Shown in pieces: positions 26,198 through 39,655 of a stretch of DNA of 64,000 bases. A program made the position numbers and the translations under genes. The number at the start of each line of letters is the position of its first letter. The first letter of the stretch is position 1. Where the stretch lies: positions 124,001 to 188,000 of the forward strand of contig NZ_JAKZEU010000005.1 of the NCBI RefSeq assembly GCF_024359525.1, given 5' to 3'. Under the pieces are notes generated by a model. The model was given only the letters and a program-made list of their open reading frames with translations. It was not told the DNA's origin and searched no databases. The DNA is from Paracoccus albicereus. GTDB lineage: Bacteria; Pseudomonadota; Alphaproteobacteria; Rhodobacterales; Rhodobacteraceae.

Positions 26198-26626
26198 ATG
26201 CGCTACGAATACACCGTCATTCCCGCCCCGACCCGCGGCGAGAAGACCAAGGGCGCCAAGACGCCGGTCGACCGCTACGCCGTCGCCTTTTCAGGCGAAT
26301 TGAACCGCCTCGCGGCAGAAGGCTGGGAATATGTCCGCGCCGAGGTTCTGCCCAGCGAAGAGCGCACCGGCCTGACCGGCCGCACGACGATCTATCACAA
26401 CATCCTGGTGTTCCGTCGCGCGATGCCCGCTCTCGACAGCGTGGCAGAGCCCGCCAAGTCGCGGACACCACAGCCCGAATATCCGGTCGAGGCCGCACCT
26501 CCCCCGGCCCCAAAAACGCCGCCCGCGACGCCCCCGGTCAGCCCTCAGGTCACTGACATACCAGCAGAAAAGCCGGCCGAGTCGACGATGCCAAGGCAGG
26601 ATCAGATCCCGCGCGAGACGAGCTGA
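26198..26626 (+). CDS. DUF4177 domain protein
   Basis: A 142-residue protein. The first ~77 residues form a DUF4177-like unit (MRYEYTVIPAPTRG, then LNRLAAEGWEYVRAEVLP and YHNILVFRR); the remainder is a Pro/Ala-rich tail (about residues 85–142). Function unknown; no signal peptide and no membrane segment. It is divergent from ggt and converges with the DUF1330 gene 10 bp downstream. Confidence 0.75.
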   Translation: MRYEYTVIPAPTRGEKTKGAKTPVDRYAVAFSGELNRLAAEGWEYVRAEVLPSEERTGLTGRTTIYHNILVFRRAMPALDSVAEPAKSRTPQPEYPVEAAPPPAPKTPPATPPVSPQVTDIPAEKPAESTMPRQDQIPRETS

Positions 26627-26636
26627 ATCCGAACGC

Positions 26637-26929
26637 TCAGCCGTCCTGCGGCGTCTCCTCGACGATCACCAGATCGCGCTCTGACGCGCCCTTCGCATGG
26701 GCCAGCGCGGCCTGATATTCATCACTTTCATAGCAGGCGACGGCGTCCTCGAAGCTCGGGAAACGCGCGACGACATTGCGCGCGCGATCGTTCCCCTCAA
26801 GCTGCCTGTAGCGCCCGCCGCGCGCCAGAAATTTGCCCCCGAACGCCGCGATGGCCGGGCCCGCCGCCTTGGCGTAGCGGCCATAGGCCTCGGCATCCGT
26901 CACCGTGACATGGGCGATCCACAGGGCCG

Positions 26930-26933
<4 letters not shown>
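26637..26933 (-). CDS. DUF1330 family protein
   Basis: A 98-residue ferredoxin-like-fold protein with the DUF1330 pattern: [55 protein letters not shown]. Function unknown. Its ATG overlaps the alaS stop by four bases (ATGA), so it is translated with alaS. Confidence 0.88.
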
Positions 26934-29587
<2,654 letters not shown>

Positions 29588-29662
29588 GGCGTTTTCCTTG
29601 GCTCGGGCGACCCTGACTGTTAGCCACTGGCCCGGCACGGGTAAAGTGGAAAGGGCCAATCC

Positions 29663-30124
29663 ATGCAGACCGACTCGGGCAAGGCGGGACTGTCCTTCAT
29701 GGCGGACACGACCGCGCTGGTGTTGTTCTTCACCGTCACCGGGACCCTGAACGAGCGTTTCATTGCCGGGATGGACTGGGGCGAGGTTGCTCGCGCGCGC
29801 CTGATCGGCGCGCCGCTGATGGTGCTCACCGCGCGACCCTACGGCGTGTGGCGCGACTGGATGATGGCACACGCTAGGTCCGGTTGGTTTCACAGGCTGG
29901 GCTGGGACACTGCGGCGTTGCTCCTGTTTCAGGTGCCGATCTACGCGGCGATCATCTGGGCCGGCGGCGCCAGCGCTGCCGAACTGCTGCGCGGCACGCT
30001 GGGTGCAGCGGCGTTGATGATGGCGCTTGGCCGACCCTACGGCGCCTTTCTGGACGCCGTGCGGGGGTTCTTCGGGCTGCCGCCCGGCGGCCAGAAGCCG
30101 ATGTCGATCGACCCGGACCGCTAG
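29663..30124 (+). CDS. alaE: L-alanine exporter AlaE family
   Basis: A 153-residue inner-membrane protein with four predicted helices. It matches the AlaE family ([45 protein letters not shown], and [20 protein letters not shown]); E. coli AlaE is 149 residues. It exports surplus L-alanine. Divergent from alaS with only 75 bp between the starts, which may let both respond to alanine supply (inference). A GGAAAGGG ribosome-binding site precedes it. Confidence 0.88.
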   Translation: MQTDSGKAGLSFMADTTALVLFFTVTGTLNERFIAGMDWGEVARARLIGAPLMVLTARPYGVWRDWMMAHARSGWFHRLGWDTAALLLFQVPIYAAIIWAGGASAAELLRGTLGAAALMMALGRPYGAFLDAVRGFFGLPPGGQKPMSIDPDR

Positions 30125-30137
30125 GCGGCAGCAGCAC

Positions 30138-31352
30138 TTATTCCTCGTCGAAAGAGGCTGCGATGGCGTCGAACATCACCAGCGGGTCCAGTGGCTCCTT
30201 GCCCAGCGGCTCGGGCTGCGCCGCGGTCATCGCGATCACCACGTTCTTCGTCGGGTTGATGTAGATGTTCTGACCCTGGATTCCGATCGCAAGATAGGCC
30301 TTGTCGGCGATCGAAGGCTCGGTCCAGCCGGGCCACCACATCAGGCCGTATTCGACGGTTTCGCCATTTGCCAATGTCACCGGCTGGCCTGCGGTATCCG
30401 TCCAGCCGTCGGGCAGGATCGACTGTCCGTCGATCATCCCCCCGTCGAGGAAAAACTGCCCGAACCGCGCAAAATCGCGCAGGGTCGCGGACAGACCGCT
30501 GCCGCCGATCTCGTGACCGCCCTCGGCATCCAGCCACCATTCGGCATCGGCTTCCATCCCGTAAGGCTGCCAGATCTTCTCGGCGAGGTAGTCGGCAAGG
30601 TTCTTGCCGGTCGCGCCAATCACGATCTCACTCGCGACCGAGGTCTCGCCAGTCGAATAGTTGTGCGCGGTCCCCGGTTCATGCGCCTGCGGCAATCCGG
30701 CCATGACCTTCATCAGCGCGCCGGGTTCCTGCGCGATCTGGGCCGCCAGCAGGTCACGGCGGTCGCTGTCAGGATCGGTGTAGGTTTCATCCCATTCGAC
30801 GCCCGAAGACATCTGCAGGATCTGCTCGACCGTTACGCCGTCATACGCGCTGCCGGCTAGGTCGGGGACGTAATCGGTCACCAGCGCGTCCAGTCCCGAG
30901 ATGCTGCCGTCCTTGATCGCTGCCCCGATTAGCGTCGAGGTCACCGATTTGGCGATCGACATCGACATCCAGCGCGTGTCGGGTCCGTTGCCACGTTGAT
31001 AGATCTCGTAGGCGACCTTGCCATCCTTCAGGACGATCAGCCCGGTCACGCTGTCGAGCGCCACGAAATCGTCGATCTCGTAGGTCTGATCGTTTGCCTC
31101 TGCGGTGACGTCGCCCATCGGCGTCGCGGCGGGTTCCAGCGGATGCGGGTTGTCCGAGGCCGGCACGGTCCTTGTCGGAAACAGACGGTCGATGTTGCGG
31201 AACGTGCTGACGGCAAGATCGGGAAGCAGATCACCGTCATAGATCTGCTCGACGGTGCCGATCTCCTCTTCGGCGTGGCGATAGCCTTCCTGTGCAAAGG
31301 CCGGCCCGGCGGCCAGCGCAAGGCTTAGCGCGATGATGGAGACATGTTTCAT
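30138..31352 (-). CDS. Secreted serine hydrolase (class C beta-lactamase fold)
   Basis: A 404-residue protein with a signal peptide ([20 protein letters not shown]). The SxxK catalytic motif is S132-I-A-K135 in [11 protein letters not shown]; a YST motif in HNYSTGET stands for the second catalytic element. It belongs with the 6-aminohexanoate-dimer hydrolase / esterase EstB group rather than true beta-lactamases. It lies between alaE and recA. Substrate unknown. Confidence 0.85.
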   Translation of the reverse strand: MKHVSIIALSLALAAGPAFAQEGYRHAEEEIGTVEQIYDGDLLPDLAVSTFRNIDRLFPTRTVPASDNPHPLEPAATPMGDVTAEANDQTYEIDDFVALDSVTGLIVLKDGKVAYEIYQRGNGPDTRWMSMSIAKSVTSTLIGAAIKDGSISGLDALVTDYVPDLAGSAYDGVTVEQILQMSSGVEWDETYTDPDSDRRDLLAAQIAQEPGALMKVMAGLPQAHEPGTAHNYSTGETSVASEIVIGATGKNLADYLAEKIWQPYGMEADAEWWLDAEGGHEIGGSGLSATLRDFARFGQFFLDGGMIDGQSILPDGWTDTAGQPVTLANGETVEYGLMWWPGWTEPSIADKAYLAIGIQGQNIYINPTKNVVIAMTAAQPEPLGKEPLDPLVMFDAIAASFDEE

Positions 31353-31459
31353 GCTGCGTCCTTCCCTGAGATTTGCGCCAGCTTAGCGATCCGCTTCGGG
31401 GAAATCACGGGGCCGTGTATGGAAAGAGCAGAGATGGCAGGGGTGTGCCGATGTGAAAA

Positions 31460-31484
31460 CACCGCCGCGCGGGGCGCGGCGGTG
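31460..31484 (-). terminator. Intrinsic terminator of recA
   Basis: Perfect 11-bp stem CACCGCCGCGC (31460–31470) / GCGCGGCGGTG (31474–31484) with a 3-base loop. On the minus strand it is followed by TTTTCACA. It lies 32 bp after the recA stop. Confidence 0.88.
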
Positions 31485-31516
31485 CATCAAGGGTCACATT
31501 CGTGGCGACTGCCGCC

Positions 31517-32584
31517 TCAATCCTCGGTCAGGTCTTCCTCGTCCGGGGTGGCGCCGAAATCGAGACCATGGCTCGCGCGGATCTTGTCCTCGATGTCATA
31601 GGCCATCTCGGGGTGGTCGCGCAGATACTGCTTGGCGTTCTCACGGCCCTGACCGATGCGCTCGTCACCGTAGGAATACCAGGCGCCCGATTTCTCGACC
31701 ACGCCGGCCTTCACGCCAAGGTCGATCAACTCGCCGGTCTTGGAAATGCCTTCGCCGTACATGATGTCGAATTCGACCTGCCGGAACGGAGGTGCGACCT
31801 TGTTCTTCACCACCTTCACCTTGGTCGAGTTGCCCACAACCTCGTCGCGATCCTTGATTGATCCCGTGCGGCGGATGTCGAGCCGGACCGAGGCATAGAA
31901 CTTCAGCGCGTTGCCGCCAGAGGTGGTTTCAGGACTGCCGAACATGACGCCGATCTTCATCCGGATCTGGTTGATGAAGATGACCATGCAATTACTGCGA
32001 CCGATGCTGGCGGTCAGCTTGCGCATGGCCTGGCTCATCAGGCGGGCCTGCGCCCCGACCTGATGGTCGCCCATGTCGCCCTCGATCTCGGCCTTGGGCG
32101 TCAGGGCGGCGACCGAGTCGACGACCACCATGCTGACCGCGCCGGACCGGACCAGCGTGTCCACAATCTCCAGCGCCTGCTCGCCGGTATCGGGCTGGCT
32201 GATCAGCAACTCGTCCAGGTTCACGCCCAGCTTGCGCGCGTATTGAGGGTCCAGCGCGTGTTCGGCATCGACGAATGCGCAGACGCCGCCCTTCTTCTGT
32301 TCCTCGGCCACGGCATGCAGCGTCAGCGTCGTCTTGCCGCTGCTTTCCGGCCCGTAAATCTCGATGATCCGGCCCTTTGGAAGACCACCGATCCCCAGAG
32401 CGATGTCGAGCCCGAGGCTGCCGGTCGAGGTCGCCTCGATCTCCTGGACCGGGTTGTCGGCACCCAGCTTCATGATCGAGCCCTTGCCGAACTGGCGTTC
32501 GATCTGTGCCAGGGCGCTGTCCAGGGCCTTCTGCCTGTCCGCCGACCGCTTGTCGTTCATGTCAAGAATGCTCGCGATTGCCAT
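31517..32584 (-). CDS. recA: Recombinase A
   Basis: A 355-residue RecA. Walker [10 protein letters not shown] is at residues 78–86; [18 protein letters not shown] gives Walker B and loop L1, and [20 protein letters not shown] gives loop L2. It drives strand exchange and LexA self-cleavage. A LexA box of the alphaproteobacterial direct-repeat type lies 62 bp upstream of the start, and a strong terminator follows. Confidence 0.98.
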   Translation of the reverse strand: MAIASILDMNDKRSADRQKALDSALAQIERQFGKGSIMKLGADNPVQEIEATSTGSLGLDIALGIGGLPKGRIIEIYGPESSGKTTLTLHAVAEEQKKGGVCAFVDAEHALDPQYARKLGVNLDELLISQPDTGEQALEIVDTLVRSGAVSMVVVDSVAALTPKAEIEGDMGDHQVGAQARLMSQAMRKLTASIGRSNCMVIFINQIRMKIGVMFGSPETTSGGNALKFYASVRLDIRRTGSIKDRDEVVGNSTKVKVVKNKVAPPFRQVEFDIMYGEGISKTGELIDLGVKAGVVEKSGAWYSYGDERIGQGRENAKQYLRDHPEMAYDIEDKIRASHGLDFGATPDEEDLTED

Positions 32585-32645
32585 GCTTTCTCACCCGTTA
32601 TTTCACACCCCCTTTCTGGGGGCAATCTGCTCGACCCAAGCGGAT

Positions 32646-32660
32646 GTTCGCCACTTGTTC
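32646..32660. promoter_or_regulatory. LexA (SOS) box of recA
   Basis: GTTC (32646–32649), seven bases, GTTC (32657–32660). The direct repeat GTTC-N7-GTTC is the known alphaproteobacterial LexA site. It is 62 bp upstream of the recA ATG and 185 bp upstream of the divergent sulfotransferase-like gene. Confidence 0.85.
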
Positions 32661-32844
32661 TCGCCCTGAATGCGCGAAAAGCCCGGCAATTGCAAGCGGG
32701 ATCGCATCTTCGCGGCCCGCGCCGATTCGCAAATTCATCTTTGTCGATCCGTGGTTAAGAAAGCGTTTACGCATGCGTTGTTCGCCGTTTACACGACCAT
32801 CTGCGGCCGCTATCCAGCCTCGGCCCGAATTGGAAGGACGGACG

Positions 32845-33432
32845 ATGCTGATCTTCTGGGACCAGCGACTGGTGTTTCTGGCCACGCCCAAGGCCGGGTC
32901 GACCGCGATCGAAGCCGCGCTGGAGCCGCTTGCTTCGGTGGCGATCACCCGACCCGCCGCGTTGAAGCATACCGGGATAGCCACCTGGCGCGCGCATGTC
33001 GCACCCTGGCTCGGCGCCGAGGATCGGCGTGAGTTTACCACCGTCGCGCTGATGCGCGAGCCGATCGACTGGCTACGCAGCTGGTACCGCTTTCGTCAGC
33101 GCGACGACCAAGACGATCCCGTTCATGCGATGGCCGGGATCACCTTTGCGGATTTCGCTCGCGACTATGCGGCCCTGGGCGGGCCCGACCGGCTCGGGAT
33201 CGGCCGCCAATCCGACGTGCTGACCCAGGACGGTGCGAGGATCGATCGCATCTTCCGTTACGAGGACATGCCCGCTTTCGTCGACTTCCTGGAAGAGCGG
33301 CTCGACTGTGTGGTCGAGCTGCCTCGCCTGAACGTGCCGCCCAGCGTCGACGTCGCGTTGTCCGATGATCAGGCTGCGGTGCTGACGAAGGCGATGGACG
33401 CCGACGTGACGCTTTACCGGTCCCTGGGCTAA
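32845..33432 (+). CDS. Sulfotransferase-like P-loop protein
   Basis: A 195-residue protein. LATPKAGSTAIE (residues 12–23) is the 5'-phosphosulfate-binding loop of PAPS-dependent sulfotransferases, and ALMREPIDWLRSWYRFR is the 3'-phosphate-binding segment. Short for the family, so perhaps a minimal form. The ATG at 32845 has GGAAGGA ahead of it. Divergent from recA; acceptor substrate unknown. Confidence 0.78.
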   Translation: MLIFWDQRLVFLATPKAGSTAIEAALEPLASVAITRPAALKHTGIATWRAHVAPWLGAEDRREFTTVALMREPIDWLRSWYRFRQRDDQDDPVHAMAGITFADFARDYAALGGPDRLGIGRQSDVLTQDGARIDRIFRYEDMPAFVDFLEERLDCVVELPRLNVPPSVDVALSDDQAAVLTKAMDADVTLYRSLG

Positions 33433-33442
33433 AAACGCGATC

Positions 33443-35647
33443 TCAGTGACGCGTCTCGCGCGTCGATGTCGCACTCAGCTGGCGTGACACGGAATCGGTC
33501 AATTCGACCAGCGTGAAGGGCTTGGCGAGAAAGGCCGAGTTCGGAACCGGCGCATGCCCCTCGCCAAAAATGTCCTCGGTATAGCCCGACATGAAGATGA
33601 CCTTCGCCTCTGGCCGGTCCTTCAGCGCGCGGCGAACCCAGCTTGGGCCGTCCATACCCGGCATGACCACATCGGTGACGAAGATATCGACCTTGATGCG
33701 GTCGTCGGCCAGCAGGTCCAGAGCGGCTTCGGCGCAATCCGCCTCCAGCACGTCGAAGCCCTTCAGGCGCAATGCGCGCGCAGCGAAAGCGCGGACCGGC
33801 GCCTCGTCCTCGACCAGCAGAACGGTCGCGGGCTGTTCGGGATCGGGCGTCGGCCCGGCCTGAGCCTTGAGCGACGGACCGGGACGGACGATCTGATCGG
33901 GCGCGGCTTCGTGGATCGGGAAGAGCAATGTGAAGACCGTCCCCTGACCGATCACGCTGTCGCAGAAGATATAGCCACCGGTCTGCTTGACGATCCCGTA
34001 GGCGGTCGAGAGGCCAAGTCCGGTCCCTTCGCCCACGCGCTTGGTGGTGAAGAACGGCTCGAAGATCTTGTCGAGGATGTCTGGCGGGATGCCGGTACCT
34101 TCGTCACTGATCTCGACCTGCACGAAGGCTCCACGCGGCAAGGTGACCCGGCCCCGGGTTTCGCACTGGTCGAGATGGATGTTCCGGGTTCGGACGGTGA
34201 TGTCGCCGCCCTCTGGCATCGCATCGCGGGCATTGACGACCAGGTTCATGATCACCTGTTCCAACTGCCGTCGGTCGGCGCGGATCGTCTGAAGCGCCGG
34301 TTCGTTCTGGATGCGCAGCGCGATCCGCTCGCCCACCAGACGGTTCAGCAGATGAGTCAGATCGGCCAGCGTGTCGCGCAGGTCCAGAACCTCGGGCTTC
34401 AGCGTCTGTTTTCGAGAGAATGCCAACAGCTGGCTTACCAGTGCCGCGGCACGGTTGGCGTTCTGGCTGATCTGGTCGAGATCGGCGTAATCCGGATCGG
34501 CCTTGTCGTGGCGCAGCATCAGCAGGTCGCAGTGACCTGAGATCGCGGTCAGCAGGTTGTTGAAATCATGTGCGATCCCACCGGCCAACTGACCGATCGC
34601 CTGCATCTTCTGGCTTTGCGCGAACTGCACCTCGAGCTTCTTCAGGGCGCTGGCATCGGTCAGTACCGCGATCAGTGCAGTTGGATCGGCCCGGTCCGCA
34701 GAAAGCGAAACCTGGAAATATTGTTCAGCGTCGTCGCGACGCAGTCGCAGGATTTCGACCCGGTTGTCCGCGCGACCCGCAGCGACGTCAGAAACCCAGT
34801 CCCCAACCGCGCGGCCCGGGCCTTCCAGCAGCGCACCCAGAGGCGTATCCGCAAAAAGACCACCGACCAGCGCGCGCGCCGCCGCGTTGGCCTGGCGCAC
34901 GATACCGGCTGCGTCCAGTTGGACGAGTGCGACCGGCAGGTGCTCGAAATCGGCAGCCGGGCCAACGTCGCTGGCAATCTCGGGCTGCGGATCGGCCTCG
35001 ACATGGGGCGGCACGACGTCACGCGGATGATGCGACCAGACCTGAAGATCAGAGCCGCCGACGCGGTTGACGGCCAGCGTCTCGCCATGGGGCAGGTCCA
35101 GTTCGGCGCGCCGACCCTCACAGGCGCGTCCCGAAAGGCGAGCCACGACATCCTGCGCATCCGCACGGAAACGGCCGACCAACGCGTCGACACGCCGCCC
35201 GGTCATCTCGCCGAAGGCAGAACGCGCGGACGGGCTTTCCAGCAGGACCAGCCCCGCCGTGTCGCAGATCCACAGCGCCTCGGGTGCTTCAACCACCTGC
35301 GCGCGGATCGCGCGCAGCGCCCGACGCGACGCGATGCCGCGCAGCGCGTGGCTGGCCGATATCGCCCCGCCCAGCAGGTACCAGGACAGCGCGACAGAGG
35401 CGAAGATGATCGCGGTGGTGCCGCTTGCGCTGCCCGGAAACGCGAGAAGGACCAAGGCCCCGATCGCTGCCGGCAGCATCAGCATCGGCACGAAGGACAA
35501 CGCGTTGCGCGACAATCCCAGATGTTCATCCATATGCGCCACGACCTTTACCCAGCGAGCTTTCGACTGCTGCAGGTCTAGGGCCGGATTTCTTAAGATC
35601 GCGTTAATCGCGGGGGACGCTCGTCCGCGGCGCACCGGCTCAACCAT
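33443..35647 (-). CDS. cckA: Hybrid histidine kinase, CckA type
   Basis: A 734-residue membrane hybrid kinase. Two membrane helices lie at about residues 50–100, then PAS-type sensor regions, the DHp domain with [15 protein letters not shown] (phospho-His H360), the ATPase domain ([31 protein letters not shown] named for its F box, [18 protein letters not shown]) and a C-terminal receiver with D659 in [12 protein letters not shown]. This order matches CckA, which feeds the ChpT–CtrA phosphorelay. The start overlaps the end of the rsmB-type gene; a later ATG at 35533 is possible. Confidence 0.9.
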   Translation of the reverse strand: MVEPVRRGRASPAINAILRNPALDLQQSKARWVKVVAHMDEHLGLSRNALSFVPMLMLPAAIGALVLLAFPGSASGTTAIIFASVALSWYLLGGAISASHALRGIASRRALRAIRAQVVEAPEALWICDTAGLVLLESPSARSAFGEMTGRRVDALVGRFRADAQDVVARLSGRACEGRRAELDLPHGETLAVNRVGGSDLQVWSHHPRDVVPPHVEADPQPEIASDVGPAADFEHLPVALVQLDAAGIVRQANAAARALVGGLFADTPLGALLEGPGRAVGDWVSDVAAGRADNRVEILRLRRDDAEQYFQVSLSADRADPTALIAVLTDASALKKLEVQFAQSQKMQAIGQLAGGIAHDFNNLLTAISGHCDLLMLRHDKADPDYADLDQISQNANRAAALVSQLLAFSRKQTLKPEVLDLRDTLADLTHLLNRLVGERIALRIQNEPALQTIRADRRQLEQVIMNLVVNARDAMPEGGDITVRTRNIHLDQCETRGRVTLPRGAFVQVEISDEGTGIPPDILDKIFEPFFTTKRVGEGTGLGLSTAYGIVKQTGGYIFCDSVIGQGTVFTLLFPIHEAAPDQIVRPGPSLKAQAGPTPDPEQPATVLLVEDEAPVRAFAARALRLKGFDVLEADCAEAALDLLADDRIKVDIFVTDVVMPGMDGPSWVRRALKDRPEAKVIFMSGYTEDIFGEGHAPVPNSAFLAKPFTLVELTDSVSRQLSATSTRETRH

Positions 35648-36794
35648 CTTCGGTTCGCCGCAGCAAGGCGTGGAAGAAACCGTCGCTGCCTTTGGGAGGC
35701 AGAAGCAGGTCGCGCGAGACCAGGGTAAAGTCGTCCCGCGCGTCGAGGAACTGGTCGACGATCCCGTCGTTCTCGGCGCGGATCACCGAGCAGGTCATGT
35801 AGGCGAGATGCCCCCCCGGCCGGACATGGTCCGCTGCCTGGGAAACAATCGCCGTTTGCAGAGCCACGAGTTCGGCCAGACGTTCCGATGTCAGGCGCCA
35901 CTTGGCGTCCGGCGTCCGCCGCCAGGTTCCCGATCCGGAACAGGGAACGTCGGCAACGACCAGATCGTAAAGTCCGTCAGGCCGGTCGACCGGTTTGACA
36001 GGTGTTCCCGCACGCGCTGCGCGCGCGGGCAGATCCCGCATCCGATCAAGATCGGCGTCGTGGGCTTCGATGTCGATGCGCGCCCGTGCCGCCAGTGCGA
36101 GCGCCTTGCCGCCGCCGCCTGCGCAATAGTCCAGCACGCGATCGCCGTCCGCCAGCGGCAATGACAGGCAGGCGATCTGCGGCGACAGATCCTGTAACTC
36201 GACCAGACCCTCGACATAGGCCGTCGCTCGCGTCATCCGCCGCGCACCGTCCGTCACTTCCAGAGCGGAGGGCCAGTCGGCATGGGCCGAAGCCGTCACC
36301 CCATCGCGGGCCAGCGACGCGGTTGCCTCTGTCGGGCTGCCGCGTCGCGCGTTGACCCGCAACCAAACCGGCGCGCGATCGCGGATCATTTGGGAGAAGC
36401 GTTCAAGATCGTCGGCCAAGTCATTGCTTAGGATCGGGATCAGCCAGTGGGGAATATCGCGCAGGGGCTCGACGGTCGCGTCACCGTACCCCTCTGTGTC
36501 CAGCAGGGGCAACGGGTCGTGCCCCGCCCCGGTAAACACGGCAGCGGGATCAATTCCTTCCTCGCGCAAACGGCCAATCATCAATGCGCGGGCATCGGGA
36601 CCGCCACCAAGCGCGGCCCAGCTTCCACGACGGCGAAGTGCGTCGAAGACGAGATCGCGCACCGCCGCCCGGTCCCCGGATCCCGCGAAGCGGCTCGCGC
36701 GCGACCATCGCAGCAAGGCCTGTTCGGCCGGCGCCCCTGCGAGAACATCATCGAGGATCGCGATCGCGGCCGCGACGCGCGCGTTCGGCGTCAT
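35640..36794 (-). CDS. RsmB/NOL1 family rRNA (cytosine-5)-methyltransferase
   Basis: A 384-residue SAM-dependent m5C methyltransferase. The N-terminal NusB-like domain is followed by the Rossmann core (DYCAGGGGKALALAA), motif IV with DVPCSGSGTWRR, and motif VI with YMTCSVIRAEN, whose Cys is the catalytic nucleophile. Probably modifies 16S rRNA, as RsmB does. The ATG at 36794 was chosen over longer in-frame sequence. Overlaps the cckA start by eight bases. Confidence 0.9.
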   Translation of the reverse strand: MTPNARVAAAIAILDDVLAGAPAEQALLRWSRASRFAGSGDRAAVRDLVFDALRRRGSWAALGGGPDARALMIGRLREEGIDPAAVFTGAGHDPLPLLDTEGYGDATVEPLRDIPHWLIPILSNDLADDLERFSQMIRDRAPVWLRVNARRGSPTEATASLARDGVTASAHADWPSALEVTDGARRMTRATAYVEGLVELQDLSPQIACLSLPLADGDRVLDYCAGGGGKALALAARARIDIEAHDADLDRMRDLPARAARAGTPVKPVDRPDGLYDLVVADVPCSGSGTWRRTPDAKWRLTSERLAELVALQTAIVSQAADHVRPGGHLAYMTCSVIRAENDGIVDQFLDARDDFTLVSRDLLLPPKGSDGFFHALLRRTEDG

Positions 36795-36894
36795 CGCCCC
36801 CGCCTCGCTGCGCGCATTGTTATGGTCGCCACGTGTCTGTCCCTTAGCCGGTTCAGCCTGTGGTATCACGCAGCACCGGAAACGACGAGAGCCG

Positions 36895-37449
36895 CTAGCG
36901 GTGAGGCGATGGCGCGTCGCGCCATGTCCCCGGCGCGATCCCGTCCAGCGTCCACTGACCGACAGCCCACCGGACGAGACGCAGGGTCGGATGCCCGACA
37001 GCGGCGGTCATCCGGCGCACCTGCCGGTTGCGTCCCTCGCGCAGGATAAGCGCGATCCAGCAATCCGGAACGCTTTTTCGTTCGCGAACGGGCGGATCAC
37101 GGGGCCACAGCATGGGTGGCTCGATCCGTCGTGCCTCGGCAGGACGGGTCAGACCATCCTTCAGCGTGACGCCATCAGCGAGGGCCGCAAGGGCCGCGTC
37201 ATCCGGAATCCCTTCGACCTGCACCAGATAGGTCTTCGGCAGCTTGTGTTCGGGATCGGCGATGCGGGCCTGCAGCCGCCCGTCATCGGTCAGCAGCAAC
37301 AGGCCTTCGCTGTCCATGTCCAGTCGCCCGGCCGGATAGACGCCCGGCACATCGATATAATCGGCGAGCACGGGGCGCGGCGTGGCCGAGCGGTCCGTGA
37401 ATTGGGGCAATACCCCGAAAGGCTTGTTGAAAAGAATGAGCCGCGTCAC
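36895..37449 (-). CDS. RsuA/RluE-type pseudouridine synthase
   Basis: A 184-residue pseudouridine synthase lacking an S4 domain, like RluE (23S rRNA). [10 protein letters not shown] at the N-terminus, then the catalytic [17 protein letters not shown] with D44, and [21 protein letters not shown] near the end. The start is a GTG; no ATG is available in frame nearby. Close on the same strand to the PanE-like gene upstream. Confidence 0.88.
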   Translation of the reverse strand: MTRLILFNKPFGVLPQFTDRSATPRPVLADYIDVPGVYPAGRLDMDSEGLLLLTDDGRLQARIADPEHKLPKTYLVQVEGIPDDAALAALADGVTLKDGLTRPAEARRIEPPMLWPRDPPVRERKSVPDCWIALILREGRNRQVRRMTAAVGHPTLRLVRWAVGQWTLDGIAPGTWRDAPSPHR

Positions 37450-37491
37450 ATGCGTCGGTCTAGCAACGCAGAGGGGACGCGGCCATCATCT

Positions 37492-38544
37492 TTACACCGT
37501 CTCGGTGGCGTTCTGCTTGAGACGGGAATCCACCGTCTCGACCGTCCGGTCGAGAACCGGGTGATTGCGCCCGATCGCGCCAGCAGCCAGCTTCGTCAGC
37601 TTGTCGACGCGCTCGATCCCGGTCGCGCCATCGTCTATGGCGCGTGCCGCTGACGAAGGCTTCAACAGCTTTTCCGCTGCGGCAGCGTATTTCTCGAACG
37701 GAACCATGTCTTCCGGCGCGGCGCCCAGACCGACCACGACGTCGTTGACGAAACCGTAAATCTCACGCGAGGCCGACTGATCCTTGTGAACCGCATCGCG
37801 AATCGGCTGGACACCGTCATCAAGGATGCAGCGGTAATTGCCGGTGGCGAGCATGGCCCATTTGGCGAAGGGCACATAGAGCGAGTCGAAGACGCGCAGC
37901 TTCACCGGAACGTCCTTGCCGTCGGCCCGCACGGCCTCGATGTCCGCTTCCAGGGTGCGCAACATCGCATCGTGCTTGTCATCGCCAAAGGTCGAAACCT
38001 TGAAGTTCGTTGGCAGTCCGACATGCAGCACGTTCGCGTCTTCCTCGGGCGGGCGGAAAGCCTGCGGATCGGGCGAACACAGGGTCATCAGCGCGGGATC
38101 GAACGCATCCCAGATTGCCGGATCGCAGAAGGCCTCGTCCAACGACGCATCCTTCAGCGCAGGGATCCGCTTCAGATAAGGCGGCGGCGGCATGTTCATG
38201 ATCGACATGCAGGGCACGCGCGCCTTGGCGATCCGCTGCAGCAGATCCTTCAGTTCCGCGTGGGAATATTGCGGCTCCTGCATGGCCAGGCAGACCAGAT
38301 CGTAAGAGGCGGGATCCGCGTCCTCGGGCGTGACCGCATCGAGCTTGCCGGGCAGATCGCCCGAGCGGAAGGCGCGATGATCATCCTCGTCACGCAGCTT
38401 GATGCGAACCTCGGTCCCCTTCTCGTTGATGAGGCGCGCGGTCTTGTCGCGGCAGACGAGCGTGGCGTCGTGCCCCGCGGCAATCAGCTTGGTGCCAAGC
38501 AGCGAGCCGTACGAGGCCCCCAAGATCAGAACCCGATAAGTCAT
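37492..38544 (-). CDS. Ketopantoate reductase-like (ApbA/PanE fold) oxidoreductase
   Basis: A 350-residue protein with an N-terminal NAD(P)-binding fold (YRVLILGASYGSLLGTKLI, DATLVCRD) and a long helical C-terminal domain with VKLRVFDSLYVPFAKWAMLATGNYRC. It belongs to the ApbA/PanE superfamily but is longer than a typical PanE (about 300). Substrate unknown. PanE2 of Methylobacterium extorquens is an oxalyl-CoA reductase, and this gene lies 3 kb from the oxalate operon, so that function is a testable idea, not a call. GAGGAG precedes the ATG at 38544. Confidence 0.72.
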   Translation of the reverse strand: MTYRVLILGASYGSLLGTKLIAAGHDATLVCRDKTARLINEKGTEVRIKLRDEDDHRAFRSGDLPGKLDAVTPEDADPASYDLVCLAMQEPQYSHAELKDLLQRIAKARVPCMSIMNMPPPPYLKRIPALKDASLDEAFCDPAIWDAFDPALMTLCSPDPQAFRPPEEDANVLHVGLPTNFKVSTFGDDKHDAMLRTLEADIEAVRADGKDVPVKLRVFDSLYVPFAKWAMLATGNYRCILDDGVQPIRDAVHKDQSASREIYGFVNDVVVGLGAAPEDMVPFEKYAAAAEKLLKPSSAARAIDDGATGIERVDKLTKLAAGAIGRNHPVLDRTVETVDSRLKQNATETV

Positions 38545-38710
38545 GGTGAGCATTCTCCTCAAACCCGTGTCGGCCGTCACCGGCAGAACGTCTGACGGCG
38601 CATGGGAAACCTCTCCCCGACATGGCGCCTATGGTCAAATGCTAGCACATCATTGTGCGACCAATGAAGTAGGAAAAGTCAGTCTTTTCAGTATACTTAG
38701 GCGTACATTC

Positions 38711-38742
38711 GTCGGGCCGGCACGACTTTTGTCCGGCCCGAC
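38711..38742. repeat. 10-bp perfect inverted repeat after sucD
   Basis: GTCGGGCCGG (38711–38720) and CCGGCCCGAC (38733–38742), 12-base loop. It starts 7 bp beyond the sucD stop on the minus strand. No T-run follows the stem, so it is a weak terminator candidate, possibly an mRNA 3'-end stabiliser. Confidence 0.6.
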
Positions 38743-38748
38743 GAGAAT

Positions 38749-39651
38749 TCAGCCCTTCAACTTCGCGACCAGCGTCTCGCCAAGCTTCGCGGGCGACGGC
38801 GACACGCTGATGCCAGCGGATTCCATCGCCTCGATCTTGTCCTCGGCGCCGCCTTTGCCGCCGGAGATGACGGCACCGGCGTGACCCATGGTCCGGCCCG
38901 GAGGTGCGGTCCGTCCGGCGATGAAGCCCACGACCGGCTTCGAACGCCCGGCCTTCGCTTCATCCTTCAGGAACTGCGCGGCATCCTCTTCGGCCGAACC
39001 GCCGATCTCGCCGATCATGATGATGGATTCGGTGGCCGGATCGGCCAGGAACATCTCCAGAATGTCGATGAACTCGGTTCCCTTCACCGGATCGCCGCCG
39101 ATGCCGACCGCGGTGGTCTGGCCAAGGCCGGCGTTGGTGGTCTGGAACACCGCCTCATAGGTCAGCGTGCCCGAGCGCGACAGCACGCCCACCGAACCCT
39201 TCTTGAAGATCGAACCCGGCATGATGCCGATCTTGCATTCATCGGGCGTCATCAGGCCGGGGCAGTTCGGGCCGACCAGACGGCTCTTGCTGGCATCGAG
39301 CTTTTCCTTGACGCGGACCATGTCCTGGACCGGCACGCCTTCGGTGATGCAGGTGATCAGATCGATCTCGGCGTCGATCGCCTCCTCGATGGCCGCGGCA
39401 GCTCCAGCCGGGGGCACGTAGATCACGCTGGCGGTGGCGCCGGTCGCCTCCTTCGCCTCGGCAACCGAGGCGAAGATCGGAAGGCTTTCGCCGTTCGATC
39501 CGGTCCATTTCTCGCCGCCCTTCTTGGGATGCGTCCCGGCGACCATCTTGGTGCCGTGATAGGCCAGCGCCTGTTCGGTGTGGAAGGTCCCGGTCTTGCC
39601 GGTCAGACCCTGCACGATGATCTTGGTGTTCTTGTCGATCAGGATGGACAT
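38749..39651 (-). CDS. sucD: Succinyl-CoA ligase subunit alpha
   Basis: A 300-residue ADP-forming succinyl-CoA synthetase alpha subunit. [14 protein letters not shown] (CoA binding), [23 protein letters not shown] and the phospho-His stretch [20 protein letters not shown]. It closes the succinyl-CoA to succinate step of the TCA cycle, reversibly. It starts 4 bp after sucC. The expected mdh and sucAB partners are not in this window. Confidence 0.96.
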   Translation of the reverse strand: MSILIDKNTKIIVQGLTGKTGTFHTEQALAYHGTKMVAGTHPKKGGEKWTGSNGESLPIFASVAEAKEATGATASVIYVPPAGAAAAIEEAIDAEIDLITCITEGVPVQDMVRVKEKLDASKSRLVGPNCPGLMTPDECKIGIMPGSIFKKGSVGVLSRSGTLTYEAVFQTTNAGLGQTTAVGIGGDPVKGTEFIDILEMFLADPATESIIMIGEIGGSAEEDAAQFLKDEAKAGRSKPVVGFIAGRTAPPGRTMGHAGAVISGGKGGAEDKIEAMESAGISVSPSPAKLGETLVAKLKG

Positions 39652-39655
39652 GCGC

